64,000 nt of DNA from Janthinobacterium sp051380875 (GCF_051380875.1 NZ_JBNYXW010000001.1:248001-312000); one strand, 5' to 3'. Shown: positions 43,401 through 52,191, counted from the first letter of the stretch. The notes: generated from the sequence alone by a model not told the origin. A program made the numbers and translations.

Positions 43401-44903
43401 GGGAGCATTCATGCGGCCGTTGGCGCGCACGTCGAGGTTCAGCTCGGCCACGGGGAAGGCGCCGAAGTCGGCCGGATTCAAACGGCTGGCATTGGCCACG
43501 GCCTTGAACTCTTGCGTGTCTTTCAGGCTGATCTGGCCCGTCGCGTTGAGATTGCTCTTGCCTGCTTGCAAAGTGGCCTTGCGCAGTTGCACGAGGGAAT
43601 CTGCCAAGGTGGCTTCCACGTCCAGGCGCAGCTTGGCTTCGCCCAGTTTGGCGCGCAGGGTTTGCGTCTTGCCGTCGCTGTCGAGCACGATATCGCCGGC
43701 GATCTTCGTGCTGTTGATGCTGCTGACGATGTGCTGCAGGTCGATCTTGTCCGTATGCAAGGTGAGCTGCGCATTGCCGATGGGAGCGTCGGCGGCGTCG
43801 CGGTTCACCTTGCCACTACCAATGAATTTGCCCGCATTGCCAAAGTCGATGATGGCCGACTCCAGCGTGGTGGCCGTCAGGGTGCCGCCCAGGCGCGCCT
43901 CGAACTGGCGCAGCGGCAGTTTTTGCTGGTCGATGGGGCCAGGCGTGGCGTGGTTGAGTATCGCCAGCTTGCCCGACACCGTTTGCGTGCCTGGACGCGT
44001 ATCGATGGCGACATCGAGCTCCAAGCTCAGCTCTGCCTGCGGCAGGGTGGCATCAAAACGGCCCGGATTGATGTTGCGGCCGCGGATGCTGGCCGAGCGC
44101 AGGATGATGACGGGATCGAACGGCGCCAGCGCCAGTTGCGCGTCCGCCGTGGCCGCGCCCGCGCTGCCCTTGGCAGTCAGGTTCAGCACATTCAGGTCGC
44201 CGCCCAGTTGCAGGCTCAAGGCGGCCGGTTTTTCGCCGGCGGCGGCATTGAGCTGCGTCAAGGCGGCCAAGCCTTTCAGCTTGAACGGCTGCGTGGCGGC
44301 AATCGTCGCGCTGGCCGTGGCCTGGCCGAACGGCGTCAGCGCCGAAGCGTCTGCCAGCTGCCATTGCGTCTTGTCGCCGGACAAGGTGAAGTGGATTTTT
44401 TCAAATACCGTGTTGCCGCCCGGGCTGATGAGCGTGACCTTGTCCAGCCGCGCGTCGCTAATGCCGATCTTGAACGGCGAGGCCAGGCTGGCCGGCATGG
44501 TGGACGGTTCCTCGGGCGGCGCCGTGTTTTCCACGGACAGGCTGGCCACGTGCAGTTCGCTGATCGCGATGCCTTCCGAGAAGAACTGGAATGGCGACCA
44601 GTTAATGTCGATGTTGTCGGCCGTGATGTGCTGCGTCTTGCTGCGGTAGCTGACGTGGCCCAGGTGCATGCGGTCGTACAGCGAGCCGGACACTCCCGTC
44701 ACTTCGATTTCGCCGCCGCTGGCGCTGGAGATTTTTTGCACCAGCAGTTGCAATGTCGATTCGCGGCCCAGGAACCAGAAGGCGGCGCCCAGCAGCACGG
44801 CCAGGCTGGCGATGGCGATCAAGAGGTAGCGTACCCAGCGACGGGGTTTTTTTGCCGGTGGCGGGGGCGCGGCGTCTGGCGCCCCGGTAGTCATGTCGGA
44901 CAT
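40458..44903 (-). CDS. tamB: Translocation and assembly module subunit TamB
   Basis: This is a 1481-aa protein with one N-terminal membrane helix (WVRYLLIAIASLAVLLGAAFW, quoted to the core) and then a very long repetitive beta-strand region. It ends in the DUF490 domain (GLYAAYGQKLAIERGLINFTG, and TLQFQTGTNNALDVLYTWAFD shortened here). TamB spans the periplasm as a taco-shaped groove and is thought to carry phospholipids and help TamA insert outer-membrane proteins. Its start ATG overlaps the tamA stop (TGATG), so the two are translationally coupled. Length is in the usual range (1250-1500). Confidence 0.95.
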   Translation of the reverse strand: MSDMTTGAPDAAPPPPAKKPRRWVRYLLIAIASLAVLLGAAFWFLGRESTLQLLVQKISSASGGEIEVTGVSGSLYDRMHLGHVSYRSKTQHITADNIDINWSPFQFFSEGIAISELHVASLSVENTAPPEEPSTMPASLASPFKIGISDARLDKVTLISPGGNTVFEKIHFTLSGDKTQWQLADASALTPFGQATASATIAATQPFKLKGLAALTQLNAAAGEKPAALSLQLGGDLNVLNLTAKGSAGAATADAQLALAPFDPVIILRSASIRGRNINPGRFDATLPQAELSLELDVAIDTRPGTQTVSGKLAILNHATPGPIDQQKLPLRQFEARLGGTLTATTLESAIIDFGNAGKFIGSGKVNRDAADAPIGNAQLTLHTDKIDLQHIVSSINSTKIAGDIVLDSDGKTQTLRAKLGEAKLRLDVEATLADSLVQLRKATLQAGKSNLNATGQISLKDTQEFKAVANASRLNPADFGAFPVAELNLDVRANGRMNAPQAPQWLANADFTVRPSKLLDQPLSGKGKLTADAAHFSAIDVQLALGKNNLTAKGNFGGAGEKLHWNVDARQLSALKSDLLGTVLANGVVQGSMQQPRTTFVADAKGLGLASGKRPAPDSAIHASGEVGLTGPKQEAELKMTGSLQKINPSAFGAALPNGNVNADFNGNGRLTSNWQVALNLALRESTLQNAPLAGYAKLSANAKRVDSVDADLRLGPNSLQAKGALGGATDTLTWKLDAPQLSTLGPGYAGVLHASGSVSGKMEAPAAQLSLDGRDLTFFGDQQLKAVKGTASVGAGQGALDPMVSNLEITGYSTPTFKLASARLNTTGTRGSHTLSLAARNDDFDATVQVRGSQSGASWTGSIDSLQNKGRYALVLQAPVPVKVAGPAGSGVAGLGQPEQISVGNTVIKLPAGSISMQSLAKNGPRWTSSGQAAGVALTYLAQVIPALQANARSDLTLGAQWSLDIQMPTAKQKDPKAPSLAGMLHIYREKGDVTVGVDQPLALGLRTFDARVDVANQQLRLQVKLDGARAGQSDINATVQMLGGRISNDSALSLTGTTSIDSLAWLAPLTGQPGLELGGALKIALAGSGTIGAPQLNGDINGSKLLVNWADQGLKLRNGVLQARLAGDQLQLQRLSFDGGDGKVQADGWVRFANGEASLELKLMADRLQALSRPDRTLILSGNSTLVRNDKRFSFEGKFKANRALIELAPQDTPTQSNDVVVLGKEVKGSKEAPSLPLNIDLEFDLGNNFHLRGMGLDADLAGNVRARVINRTAPRVSGSIRVVNGLYAAYGQKLAIERGLINFTGAYDNPALNILAVRKRPEGEALSETNVEAGVEVRGTAQAPTAKLVSTPSVSDSDKLAWLILGHGAESAAGDEMALLTTAAGALFGGSGGGLQGKLASSLGLDEVGLSQAQGLESTVVTVGKRLSSRAYLTFEQGTSTATSLVKLRYKLNRRITLQFQTGTNNALDVLYTWAFD

Positions 44904-46912
44904 CAGAAAGTGAATCCCAGAGAAAAGTGCAAACGGTAGGCTTGGACGGCGTGGCCATAGGCGACGTCGACATTGATGGGGCCGACGGGGCTCTTGTAGC
45001 GCCCGCCCAGGCCGTAGCCCGATTTTGGCGTCAGCGCCTTGACGGTGTCGGCTGCATTGCCGGCGTCATAGAAGGCGGCAATGGCCCATTTCGGCTTGAA
45101 CCAGTACTGGTATTCGGCGCTGGCGGTGGCCATGTAGCGCCCGCCGATGGTGGCATCGCCTTCCTTCACGCCCAGTTCCTGGTAGGCATAGCCGCGCACC
45201 GACTGGTCGCCGCCCGCGCGGAACAGGTAGACGGCCGGTACGCCGCGCTTTTCTTTCGAACCCAGCGCACCCATTTCGCCGCGCAGGATCAGCTCGCCTT
45301 TTTCACCGAGCGGACGGTAATACACGGCCTTGCCGGCCACGCGCACGAAGCGCTCGTCCGTCAGCACGGGCAGCAGCGCGCCGCCCACCTGGGCGTTGAT
45401 GACATAGCCCCGCGTGGGGAACAGCAGGCTGTCGAGGTTGCGCTTGGTGATGGCGTAGGTCAGCGGCAAGCTCTTGCTGCGCGTCTGCTCCAGGCCCACC
45501 ACGGTCTTGTCTTCGCTGAGGAATTCGAACGTCAGGCTGCGCTCCAGGTTGGTGCCGCCCCAGTTGCGCTTGGCCGAGATGGTCGTCACGGCCGTGATTT
45601 CGTTGGAAATGTCGCTGCGCTCGAACGAGGCGCCTGCGCTGTCGTTGTAGCCGCGCTCGGTGGTGGGGAAATAGAAGTTGGCGCGCGCCGCCTGTTTCTT
45701 CGTTTCCATGGTGATGGCGCTCTTGAAGCGCGTGCCCCACACATTCAGGTTGTCATAGTTGAGCTGGGCACGATTGCCCGTATTCGTACTGAAACCCAGA
45801 CCGGCGCTGACGTTTTGCTGCTTGTTTTCCGTCACGCGCACCACCAGCGGCAGCAGCGGCGCGGGGCCGCGCCTGGCTGGCCTGGCTTCGGGCGCCGCGC
45901 CGGAGGCCTCGGCTGCCTGCGTTTCCTGGCCCGCCTCGATCTGCTCGCTGAGGATGCTGCTCATGTCGGCGCTCACTTCCACGCTGGCAAAGTAGCCAGT
46001 GTCTTGCAGGCGCGCCTGGAACGATTGCAGCGCCGATTCACTGTAGTACTCGCCGGGGCGTATTTTATCGAGGTTGCGAATGATGCTCTCCGGATAACGT
46101 TTCAAGCCTTCGATGCGCAGCTCGCCAAAGCGCAGCTCGGGGCCGCTGTCGAGCACCACCAGCAAGGAAACCTTGTGCGTTTCCGGGTCGACCACGGCTT
46201 GCGTATCAACCAGCTGGGCACGCGGATAGCGCGTCTGCACCACGTCACGCAGCAAGGCGCGCTTGGCGGACTCCCACTCGGCCTGGCGAAACACGCTGCC
46301 CGTCTTCAACGGCCAGCTGCGCTTGAGCGCTTGCGTATCGTACGGCTCGGAAGCGGCCAGTGGCGGCGTAGCGTCGAAGCCGCGCAATTCCAGCTCGACC
46401 TTGCCGACGCTCACCGCTTGGCCGGGATCGACGTCGACGATGACGACGGACCTGGCGCCCGATGTATCGAGGCGCACCGTGACGACGGGCGTGTAGTAGC
46501 CGGCCGTGGCAACGAGGTTCTTGACTTGCTCAGGCGCATCGCGCACGAGGCGCTGCAATTGCTCGCGGTCCATGCGCGGGTTGCCGCGAAAGCGTTCCAG
46601 GTCAAGGTTCTTTTCAAGCAACTCATCGAGGTCGCCGGGTGCGTTCACCTTGACTTCGTATTGCAGCGGCGCCGGCGCCGGCGCCGCCTCCGCCTCTGTG
46701 GCGGCGCTCTCTGCAACGGCGTCTTGCGCGCGCGTTTCCGTGCGCGTTTCGGAGCTTTGCGCGCGGGCATGGGCGGCGGGACAGAGCAAGATGGCACTGC
46801 CGGCGGCGGCCAGTGTCAGTTGACCCATTACTTTTGTCACTACTTGTGCCAAAATTCGTGGTCGTAGTGCCTTGCCGGCGGCTGTGTGCCGTATAGGTCG
46901 TGCAGAAAACAT
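44903..46912 (-). CDS. tamA: Translocation and assembly module subunit TamA (BamA/Omp85 family)
   Basis: This 669-aa outer-membrane protein has a signal-type N-terminus ending near residue 50 (CPAAHARAQ), then an Ala/Glu-rich linker. Three POTRA domains follow (for example LRFGELRIEGLKRYPESIIR). The C-terminal Omp85 barrel carries FRAGGDQSVRGYAYQELG (the conserved VRGY/F motif in strand L6) and the end IDVAYG-like NVDVAYGHAVQAYRLHFSLGFTF, shortened here. The last residue Phe is the BAM signal. A second start at ATG 46828 is possible. It is transcribed first, with tamB downstream. The gene is divergent from queC. Confidence 0.94.
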   Translation of the reverse strand: MFSARPIRHTAAGKALRPRILAQVVTKVMGQLTLAAAGSAILLCPAAHARAQSSETRTETRAQDAVAESAATEAEAAPAPAPLQYEVKVNAPGDLDELLEKNLDLERFRGNPRMDREQLQRLVRDAPEQVKNLVATAGYYTPVVTVRLDTSGARSVVIVDVDPGQAVSVGKVELELRGFDATPPLAASEPYDTQALKRSWPLKTGSVFRQAEWESAKRALLRDVVQTRYPRAQLVDTQAVVDPETHKVSLLVVLDSGPELRFGELRIEGLKRYPESIIRNLDKIRPGEYYSESALQSFQARLQDTGYFASVEVSADMSSILSEQIEAGQETQAAEASGAAPEARPARRGPAPLLPLVVRVTENKQQNVSAGLGFSTNTGNRAQLNYDNLNVWGTRFKSAITMETKKQAARANFYFPTTERGYNDSAGASFERSDISNEITAVTTISAKRNWGGTNLERSLTFEFLSEDKTVVGLEQTRSKSLPLTYAITKRNLDSLLFPTRGYVINAQVGGALLPVLTDERFVRVAGKAVYYRPLGEKGELILRGEMGALGSKEKRGVPAVYLFRAGGDQSVRGYAYQELGVKEGDATIGGRYMATASAEYQYWFKPKWAIAAFYDAGNAADTVKALTPKSGYGLGGRYKSPVGPINVDVAYGHAVQAYRLHFSLGFTF

Positions 46913-47050
46913 GGTGCTCCAGATGAGTAAATGCTGTTTGCATGTTACCGGAATAGGTAAATTGATGGCGGACGAATAAGTATTTTTTGCGGCAGGAATC
47001 TGGTTTCCTCGCGCACTATTGCAACAGAATAAAACTGAAAGAAAGAAATT

Positions 47051-47764
47051 ATGCTAGCAACTGACACAGCCCTGGTGCTCTTTAGCGGGGGGCAAGACTC
47101 TACCACCTGCCTGGCCTGGGCCTTGAAGCACTATGGCCGCGTGGAAACCATCGGCTTTGACTATGGCCAGCGCCACGCGATCGAGCTGACGGTGCGCCCT
47201 GGCTTGCTCGAACAGATGCGCCGGCAGTCGCCCGAGTGGGATAGCCGCCTCGGCCCTGATCACATGATAGACCTGTCCCTGATTTCTGCCATTTCCGATA
47301 CGGCCATGACACAGAATGTCGAGATCGTCATGCAGGAAAATGGCTTGCCCAACACCTTCGTGCCGGGACGCAACTTGCTCTTCATGACGGTGGCCGCCAC
47401 CGTGGCGTATCGCCGCGGCTTGACGGTGTTAGTGGGCGGCATGTGCGAGACGGATTTCTCCGGCTATCCAGATTGCCGCGACGACACGATGAAGGCGCTG
47501 CAAGTGGCCCTGAACCTGGGCATGAACACGCGTTTGAAGCTGGAAACGCCGCTGATGTGGCTGGACAAGGCGCAAAGCTGGGACCTGGCCGAAGACCTGG
47601 GCGGCTTGCCGCTGGTTGACCTGATCCGCAGCGGCACGCACACCTGCTACCTGGGCGAGCGGGGCGAACTGCATGACTGGGGCTATGGCTGCGGCACCTG
47701 CCCGGCCTGCGCACTGCGCGCCAACGGCTACCAGCAGTACGCTGCGCGCAAGGCGGGCAACTGA
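47051..47764 (+). CDS. queC: 7-cyano-7-deazaguanine synthase QueC
   Basis: This 237-aa enzyme of queuosine biosynthesis converts 7-carboxy-7-deazaguanine to preQ0 using ATP and ammonia. It has the PP-loop LVLFSGGQDSTTCLAW and the usual VGGMCETDFSGYPDCR. Four zinc cysteines lie near the C-terminus (HTCYLGE and YGCGTCPACALR). No preQ1 riboswitch is visible upstream, and no other que genes are in the window. A terminator follows at 47826-47849. Confidence 0.96.
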   Translation: MLATDTALVLFSGGQDSTTCLAWALKHYGRVETIGFDYGQRHAIELTVRPGLLEQMRRQSPEWDSRLGPDHMIDLSLISAISDTAMTQNVEIVMQENGLPNTFVPGRNLLFMTVAATVAYRRGLTVLVGGMCETDFSGYPDCRDDTMKALQVALNLGMNTRLKLETPLMWLDKAQSWDLAEDLGGLPLVDLIRSGTHTCYLGERGELHDWGYGCGTCPACALRANGYQQYAARKAGN

Positions 47765-47825
47765 TTTCGCCATCAGCGCCATCAGTTATTCGGGCAACGA
47801 GTTTGCTCTTGGAAAGTACAATTTC

Positions 47826-47849
47826 GGCCACGCAATGCGTGGTCTTTTT
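47826..47849 (+). terminator. Intrinsic terminator after queC
   Basis: CCACGC (47828-47833) and GCGTGG (47837-47842) form a stem with an AAT loop, extended by a G-T and a G-C pair, followed by TTTTT (47845-47849). Confidence 0.75.
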
Positions 47850-47865
47850 GACATAAAATACAGCA

Positions 47866-47894
47866 TTGCCAGCCCGCTCTCTGTAACGTACTAT
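47866..47894 (+). promoter_or_regulatory. Putative sigma70 promoter of the diguanylate cyclase gene
   Basis: TTGCCA (47866-47871) and TACTAT (47889-47894) are separated by exactly 17 nt, about 90 bp upstream of the ATG and just after the queC terminator. Confidence 0.5.
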
Positions 47895-47985
47895 CATTCT
47901 CAACGGCTACCGATGGTAGCCGTGCAGCCCGCTGCCAGCCTGCGGCCCTGAAGTGGTTTGATGCCCATTCAGTTTTCTGCCCGTC

Positions 47986-50900
47986 ATGCATACACGCGCG
48001 TCTCCGTCGTGGTTTTCCAGGCCAGTGTCGCACTGGGTGGGGCCGCGCCTGTTTGCCGCGCTGGTGCTGGCCTTGTGCCTGGGCCTGACCTATGGCGCCT
48101 GGCGCAATGCCCACGATGCCAGCGAGCGGCAAGTGCAGGCCGATTTTGATTTTCGCGTGCGCGAACTGGTGGGCAGCATCGTCGGCCGCATGCAAAGCTA
48201 TATCCAGGTGCTGCACGGGGTGCAGGGCCTGTATGCCAGCTCGCAAGACGTCACGCGCAACGAATTCCATGCCTATCTGGCGGCGCAGCAGGTCGACCGG
48301 CATTTTCCCGGCATCCACGGCATCGGCTACCTGCCGCTGCTGGCCGGCGCCGAGCGCGTGCGCCACGAGGCGCAGATGCGCGCGCAAGGCTATCCCGGCT
48401 ATGCCATCGGCCCGCCCGGCCAGCGCCCTTGGCACGCACCCATTACCTATCTGGAACCGCTGAGCGATAGCAAGCTGCTGGCGTTGGGCTTTGATCTCTG
48501 GTCTGAACCGCTGCGCCGCGCGGCGCTGGAGCAGGCGCGCGATACGGGACAGGCCGCCATGACGGGCAAGATCGGCCTGCTGCAGGACGGTGGCAGCGGC
48601 GATGCCCATGGCTTCCTGGTCGTGCTGCCCGTGTATGAGAATGGCTTGCCGCGTGCCAGCGTGGAACAGCGCCGCGCCGCGCTGCGTGGCTGGGTCTTTG
48701 CGCCATTTCGCATGGGCGGCCTGATGGCCGGCGTGGGCGGCGAGGCGTCGCGCCAGCTGGACCTGGAAATCTATGCTGGCGCGCAGCTGGCCGAGACGGC
48801 CCTGATGTATGCCAGCGTGCCTGGCGCCCTTTCGGCGGGGGCGCCAGGCACGCTGGCATCGCAGCAAACGATCAGCATCGCCGGCCATGCCTGGACCTTG
48901 CGCGTGCGCGCCATGCCGGGCTTCGATGGCGAGACGCTGGCGCGGCCGCTGGCGCTGGCCTGGGCGGGCATGCTGGTCAGCCTGGCGCTGGCCTTGGCGG
49001 CATGGCTGCTGGCCGCCAGCGCCGCCCGCGCACAGGCGGCGCTGGCGCGCGCCAACGAACTGGCCGGCCAGATCGAGCAGGGGCAGGCGAGCGTGCTGGC
49101 GATGGCCGAGGCAGCGCAGCGCAGCCATGCCATGCTGCGCAGCATCCTCGATGCGACCCTCGATGGCATTCTGGTCGACAACATTGATGGCCGCATCTTT
49201 ACTTCGAACCGGCGTTTTCGCGACCTGTGGCGGGTGCCCGATGTGCTCGACTGGCAAGCCGACGGCGCGGCGCTGGTGCGCCATGTGGAAAGCCAGCTGG
49301 AGCAGGCGGCGCCTTTCCTGGCGGCACGCGCGCGCGCCCCGCACGGCCACCGCGAACGGCGCGACGTGCTGCTCTTGCGCGATGGCCGGGTGATCGAGCA
49401 GTATGTGCGCAGCATGCAAATGGGCAATGAACAGGCGCGGCTGTGGACCTTCCGCGATATCAGCGAGCGCAGCCAGATGGAGCGGCGCGAACACACGCGG
49501 CGCCAGGTGCTGGAAATGCTGGCCACGGGTGCGCCGCTGGAGCGGGTGCTGGAAAGCGTGGTGCTGAGCGTGCAAGCCGATCATCCCGCCATGCTGTGTA
49601 GCATCTTGCTGCTCGACGAGCAGCGCCACCGCCTGGTGCTGGCCGCGGCGCCGGGCTTGCCCGCGTTTTTCAACCTGTCCAGCCATGGGCATGACCTCGA
49701 TATCTTGCAAGGCGTGCATGGCATCGCCGCGCAAGCCCTGCGCGGCGGCCAGCGCGTGATCGTGGCCGACCTGCATGCCGATGCCCATGCCGATGTGCAA
49801 GCGATGATGGCGCCAGCGCAGCGGGCCGGGCTGCAATCATGCTGGGCCGAACCCGTGCGTGGCGGCTCGGGCAAGCTGCTCGGCGTGCTGATGGCGTATC
49901 ACCGCCAGCCCGCGCTGCCCAGTGCGGCGCACCTGGCGCGCCTGAGCGAGGCGGTGCAGCTGGCCGGCATGGCCATCGAGCAGGCGCAGGTGGCGCTGGC
50001 GCTGCGCGCCGGCGAAGCGCGCTTCCGCAGCCTGTATGACCATGCGCCGGTGGCCCTGTGGGAACAGGACTGGTCGGCCGTGCGCGCCGCCCTCGCTGCC
50101 CTGGCGCAAGCGGGCGTGGGCGACCTGGCCGCCTGGCTGCAGGGCCATCCCGAGGAATTGCAAAAGCTGGCGCGGCTGGTGCGCATCATCGACATGAATG
50201 GCGCCGCGCTGGCGCAGGTGCGCGCCAACGAGGATGACCTGCGCCGTGGCGCCTTGAGCCTGTTGCAGAACTTCGACGACAGCGCCTTGCCCTGCTTTGG
50301 CGACGCCTTGCTGGCGCTGGCCGGCGGCGCCCACCTGTACGAATGCGAGAGCAGCTTCGTGCGCCTCGATGGTGCGGCGCGGCAGAATGAACTGAGCCTG
50401 CTGGTGATGCCCGGCCATGCCGACAGCCTGGACTTCATCATGGTCTCATCGCTCGATATCACCGAGCGCAAGCGCATGAATGCGGAACTGTTGCAACTGG
50501 CCACCACCGATTTCCTGACGGGTTTGCCGAACCGGCGCCAGTTCATGGCAGCGCTGGAAAATGAACATGCCCGGCTGCAACGCGAACTGGCCAGCTGCGC
50601 CAGCGTGCTGATGCTCGATATCGATCACTTCAAGGGCGTCAATGATGAGCATGGCCACGCCGTGGGCGATAGCGTGCTGCGCCACCTGGGTACGCTGATG
50701 TGCCAGGCGCTGCGCAAGGTCGACGTGCCGGGCCGCGTGGGCGGCGAGGAATTCGCCATCTTGCTGCCGGGCACTGATATGGCTGCTGCCGCCGTGTTTG
50801 CCGAGCGTCTGCGCCGCCGCGTGGCGGACAGTGCGCTGACCACCGATGGCGGCATTGTGATCAGCATCACGGTCAGCATCGGCATGGCTGCCATGGCCGG

Positions 50901-51036
50901 CACCGATGCCCATTGCGACGCCGTGCTGGCGCGCGCCGACGAAGCCCTGTACCGCGCCAAGCGGGGCGGGCGCAACCGCATCGAACAAAATGATGGCGGC
51001 GGCGACGGCCTGCTCAGCAAGTTCATGGCGCAGTGA
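47986..51036 (+). CDS. Membrane diguanylate cyclase with CHASE, PAS, GAF and GGDEF domains
   Basis: This is a 1016-aa protein. An N-terminal membrane helix (about 20-38) is followed by a periplasmic CHASE domain (MQSYIQVLHGVQGLYASS, FPGIHGIGYLPLL, TMTGKIGLLQD-like AAMTGKIGLLQDG). A second helix lies at about 325-345. Next come a PAS domain (SILDATLDGILVDNIDGRIF), a GAF domain (about 505-660), a second PAS-like segment (FRSLYDHAPVALWEQDW) and a GGDEF domain. The active site is GGEEF (residues 919-923), and an RxxD product-inhibition site (RKVD) lies five residues before it, so it should synthesise c-di-GMP with feedback inhibition. No EAL domain is present. CHASE domains sense small extracellular ligands. 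It is a single gene with its own promoter. Confidence 0.93.
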   Translation: MHTRASPSWFSRPVSHWVGPRLFAALVLALCLGLTYGAWRNAHDASERQVQADFDFRVRELVGSIVGRMQSYIQVLHGVQGLYASSQDVTRNEFHAYLAAQQVDRHFPGIHGIGYLPLLAGAERVRHEAQMRAQGYPGYAIGPPGQRPWHAPITYLEPLSDSKLLALGFDLWSEPLRRAALEQARDTGQAAMTGKIGLLQDGGSGDAHGFLVVLPVYENGLPRASVEQRRAALRGWVFAPFRMGGLMAGVGGEASRQLDLEIYAGAQLAETALMYASVPGALSAGAPGTLASQQTISIAGHAWTLRVRAMPGFDGETLARPLALAWAGMLVSLALALAAWLLAASAARAQAALARANELAGQIEQGQASVLAMAEAAQRSHAMLRSILDATLDGILVDNIDGRIFTSNRRFRDLWRVPDVLDWQADGAALVRHVESQLEQAAPFLAARARAPHGHRERRDVLLLRDGRVIEQYVRSMQMGNEQARLWTFRDISERSQMERREHTRRQVLEMLATGAPLERVLESVVLSVQADHPAMLCSILLLDEQRHRLVLAAAPGLPAFFNLSSHGHDLDILQGVHGIAAQALRGGQRVIVADLHADAHADVQAMMAPAQRAGLQSCWAEPVRGGSGKLLGVLMAYHRQPALPSAAHLARLSEAVQLAGMAIEQAQVALALRAGEARFRSLYDHAPVALWEQDWSAVRAALAALAQAGVGDLAAWLQGHPEELQKLARLVRIIDMNGAALAQVRANEDDLRRGALSLLQNFDDSALPCFGDALLALAGGAHLYECESSFVRLDGAARQNELSLLVMPGHADSLDFIMVSSLDITERKRMNAELLQLATTDFLTGLPNRRQFMAALENEHARLQRELASCASVLMLDIDHFKGVNDEHGHAVGDSVLRHLGTLMCQALRKVDVPGRVGGEEFAILLPGTDMAAAAVFAERLRRRVADSALTTDGGIVISITVSIGMAAMAGTDAHCDAVLARADEALYRAKRGGRNRIEQNDGGGDGLLSKFMAQ

Positions 51037-51417
51037 TTACAGGCTTTGCTGGTGCGTCTGCGTCCGCGCCTGCTTGCGGTTGCGGCTGACCAGCCACCAG
51101 ACGATGGCGGCGGGGATCAGCAGCGGCAGCAGCACGGGCGTGCTGAGCGCCAGTGCCAGCAGCACGCAGAAGGCCACGACGGCGACCACCACCATGCCCA
51201 CGCCAGCTAAGACCACGCCCGTGACGACGGCGGCAAAGACCAGTGCGATGGCGCCGATCAGCAAGCCGCCACCGGCAAATACCAGGCCGAACAGCCACTC
51301 CAGCGGACCGTCGATGTCGTCGCCGTTGAAATGCATGTGCATGTCTGTGGCGCCGATCTTGTCGAGGAACAGGCAGGCGAGCATGACGATGAGGATGAAG
51401 GTGAGCAATTTTTTCAT
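51037..51417 (-). CDS. Small membrane protein of unknown function, 126 aa
   Basis: ATG 51417 gives a protein with an N-terminal helix (LLTFILIVMLACLFL) and two or three more hydrophobic segments (GLVFAGGGLLIGAIALVFAA, VVVAVVAFCVLLALAL, LLIPAAIVWWLV), with a basic tail. The frame is open up to 51585, but the extra residues are not membrane-like. No family is recognised. It is convergent with the diguanylate cyclase gene, with the two stop codons side by side. Confidence 0.65.
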   Translation of the reverse strand: MKKLLTFILIVMLACLFLDKIGATDMHMHFNGDDIDGPLEWLFGLVFAGGGLLIGAIALVFAAVVTGVVLAGVGMVVVAVVAFCVLLALALSTPVLLPLLIPAAIVWWLVSRNRKQARTQTHQQSL

Positions 51418-51570
51418 GGTAGGCCTCTGTGGATGGGTGACTCGATGTTGCATGGTCACACTGTAGTGGGGCATCGGGGCCGTCGCCAGCGGCGTGCGAC
51501 AGGCGGTCATTTTGATGGTATGGAAGGTCGTGGTTGAGAGAAACGCTGATCTGGAACAAGGTTTCTTTTC

Positions 51571-51598
51571 TTGTAATGCGCGCAAGCCGTCCTATACT
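51571..51598 (+). promoter_or_regulatory. Promoter of the small Pro-rich gene
   Basis: TTGTAA (51571-51576) and TATACT (51593-51598) are separated by 16 nt, 30 bp before the start codon and directly ahead of the AAGGAGGG ribosome site. Confidence 0.55.
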
Positions 51599-51627
51599 GA
51601 ATACCTCAGTCTCGCAAGGAGGGCAAC

Positions 51628-51864
51628 ATGCTTTTGTTTGCAGATACCGGGGATCAATCGTTATCCCCCCCTGACCATCGCATCATGCGCCAGCGTAGCG
51701 CCCAGCAGTCTTGTGCCGAGCCCGTCGGCGCGCCATCGGCGATACCGCCGATCATCATCAATCCCTTTCATTACCATGCGCCGCTGCCAGCCATCGACCC
51801 GCGCTGGGTACCGCCCGGTCCACCGTTGACTTGGCCCAACCGGCCCGCCATGTCCATGTGCTGA
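51628..51864 (+). CDS. Small Pro-rich orphan protein, 78 aa
   Basis: AAGGAGGG (51616-51623) lies five bases before ATG 51628 and a good promoter precedes it, so expression is well supported. The peptide is Pro/Ile-rich: PSAIPPIIINPFHYHAPLPA, then PRWVPPGPPLTWPNRPAM. No signal peptide, membrane helix or domain is recognised. A perfect 15-bp hairpin follows the stop, giving a complete stand-alone transcription unit. Confidence 0.6.
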   Translation: MLLFADTGDQSLSPPDHRIMRQRSAQQSCAEPVGAPSAIPPIIINPFHYHAPLPAIDPRWVPPGPPLTWPNRPAMSMC

Positions 51865-51874
51865 TGGGCGGTGG

Positions 51875-51912
51875 CTGGCGCCACTGGCCGCGTCGCCGGC
51901 CAGTGGCGCCAG
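51875..51912 (+). terminator. Perfect 15-bp hairpin after the small Pro-rich gene
   Basis: CTGGCGCCACTGGCC (51875-51889) and GGCCAGTGGCGCCAG (51898-51912) are exact reverse complements with an 8-nt loop, followed by TTGTGTG. The stem is very stable, but the T tract is poor. It begins 10 bp after the stop codon, so it is probably a terminator or an mRNA-stabilising structure. Confidence 0.65.
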
Positions 51913-51954
51913 TTGTGTGCCTGACAGCGTGATCGCTGTGTGGTTGGAATAGGT

Positions 51955-52056
51955 TTATGTCATGCTGTTGTAGTCGTCTGGCGAACCCATGTAGAAGCCG
52001 AAATAGCGCAAGCCGCCACTGAAGCTGGCAATGCCCGGGGTGTCTGTCGCTGGCAT
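51955..52056 (-). pseudogene. Fragment resembling a PEP-CTERM type secreted protein
   Basis: The minus strand from ATG 52056 to TAA 51955-51957 encodes 33 residues, including FSGGLRYFGFYMGSPDDYNS. The YFGFYxGSxDxYN pattern is typical of the beta-sandwich part of PEP-CTERM (exosortase-sorted) proteins of this bacterial order. Nothing recognisable continues on either side, so this looks like a deletion remnant. The rest of 51865-52191 contains the hairpin above and no other gene. Confidence 0.4.
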
Positions 52057-52191
52057 AAAGCTACTAATTTACTACCTTGCCTTATTATCCAGATCGACTA
52101 AGGCGGGGTGCGCTTTACCTTGCGGCAAGACGGCACGGGTGGACGTTTTCGACTATCATGCTAGCCCCGACCTTCCACCACGAGCACCGCC

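Noticed and set aside
41610..44939. 1109-codon open frame on the plus strand opposite tamB
   Set aside because: Same shadow effect; the minus-strand TamB is recognisable along its whole length.
46913..47050. PreQ1 riboswitch upstream of queC
   Set aside because: No H-type pseudoknot pattern or A-rich tail of the known class I, II or III aptamers could be recognised.
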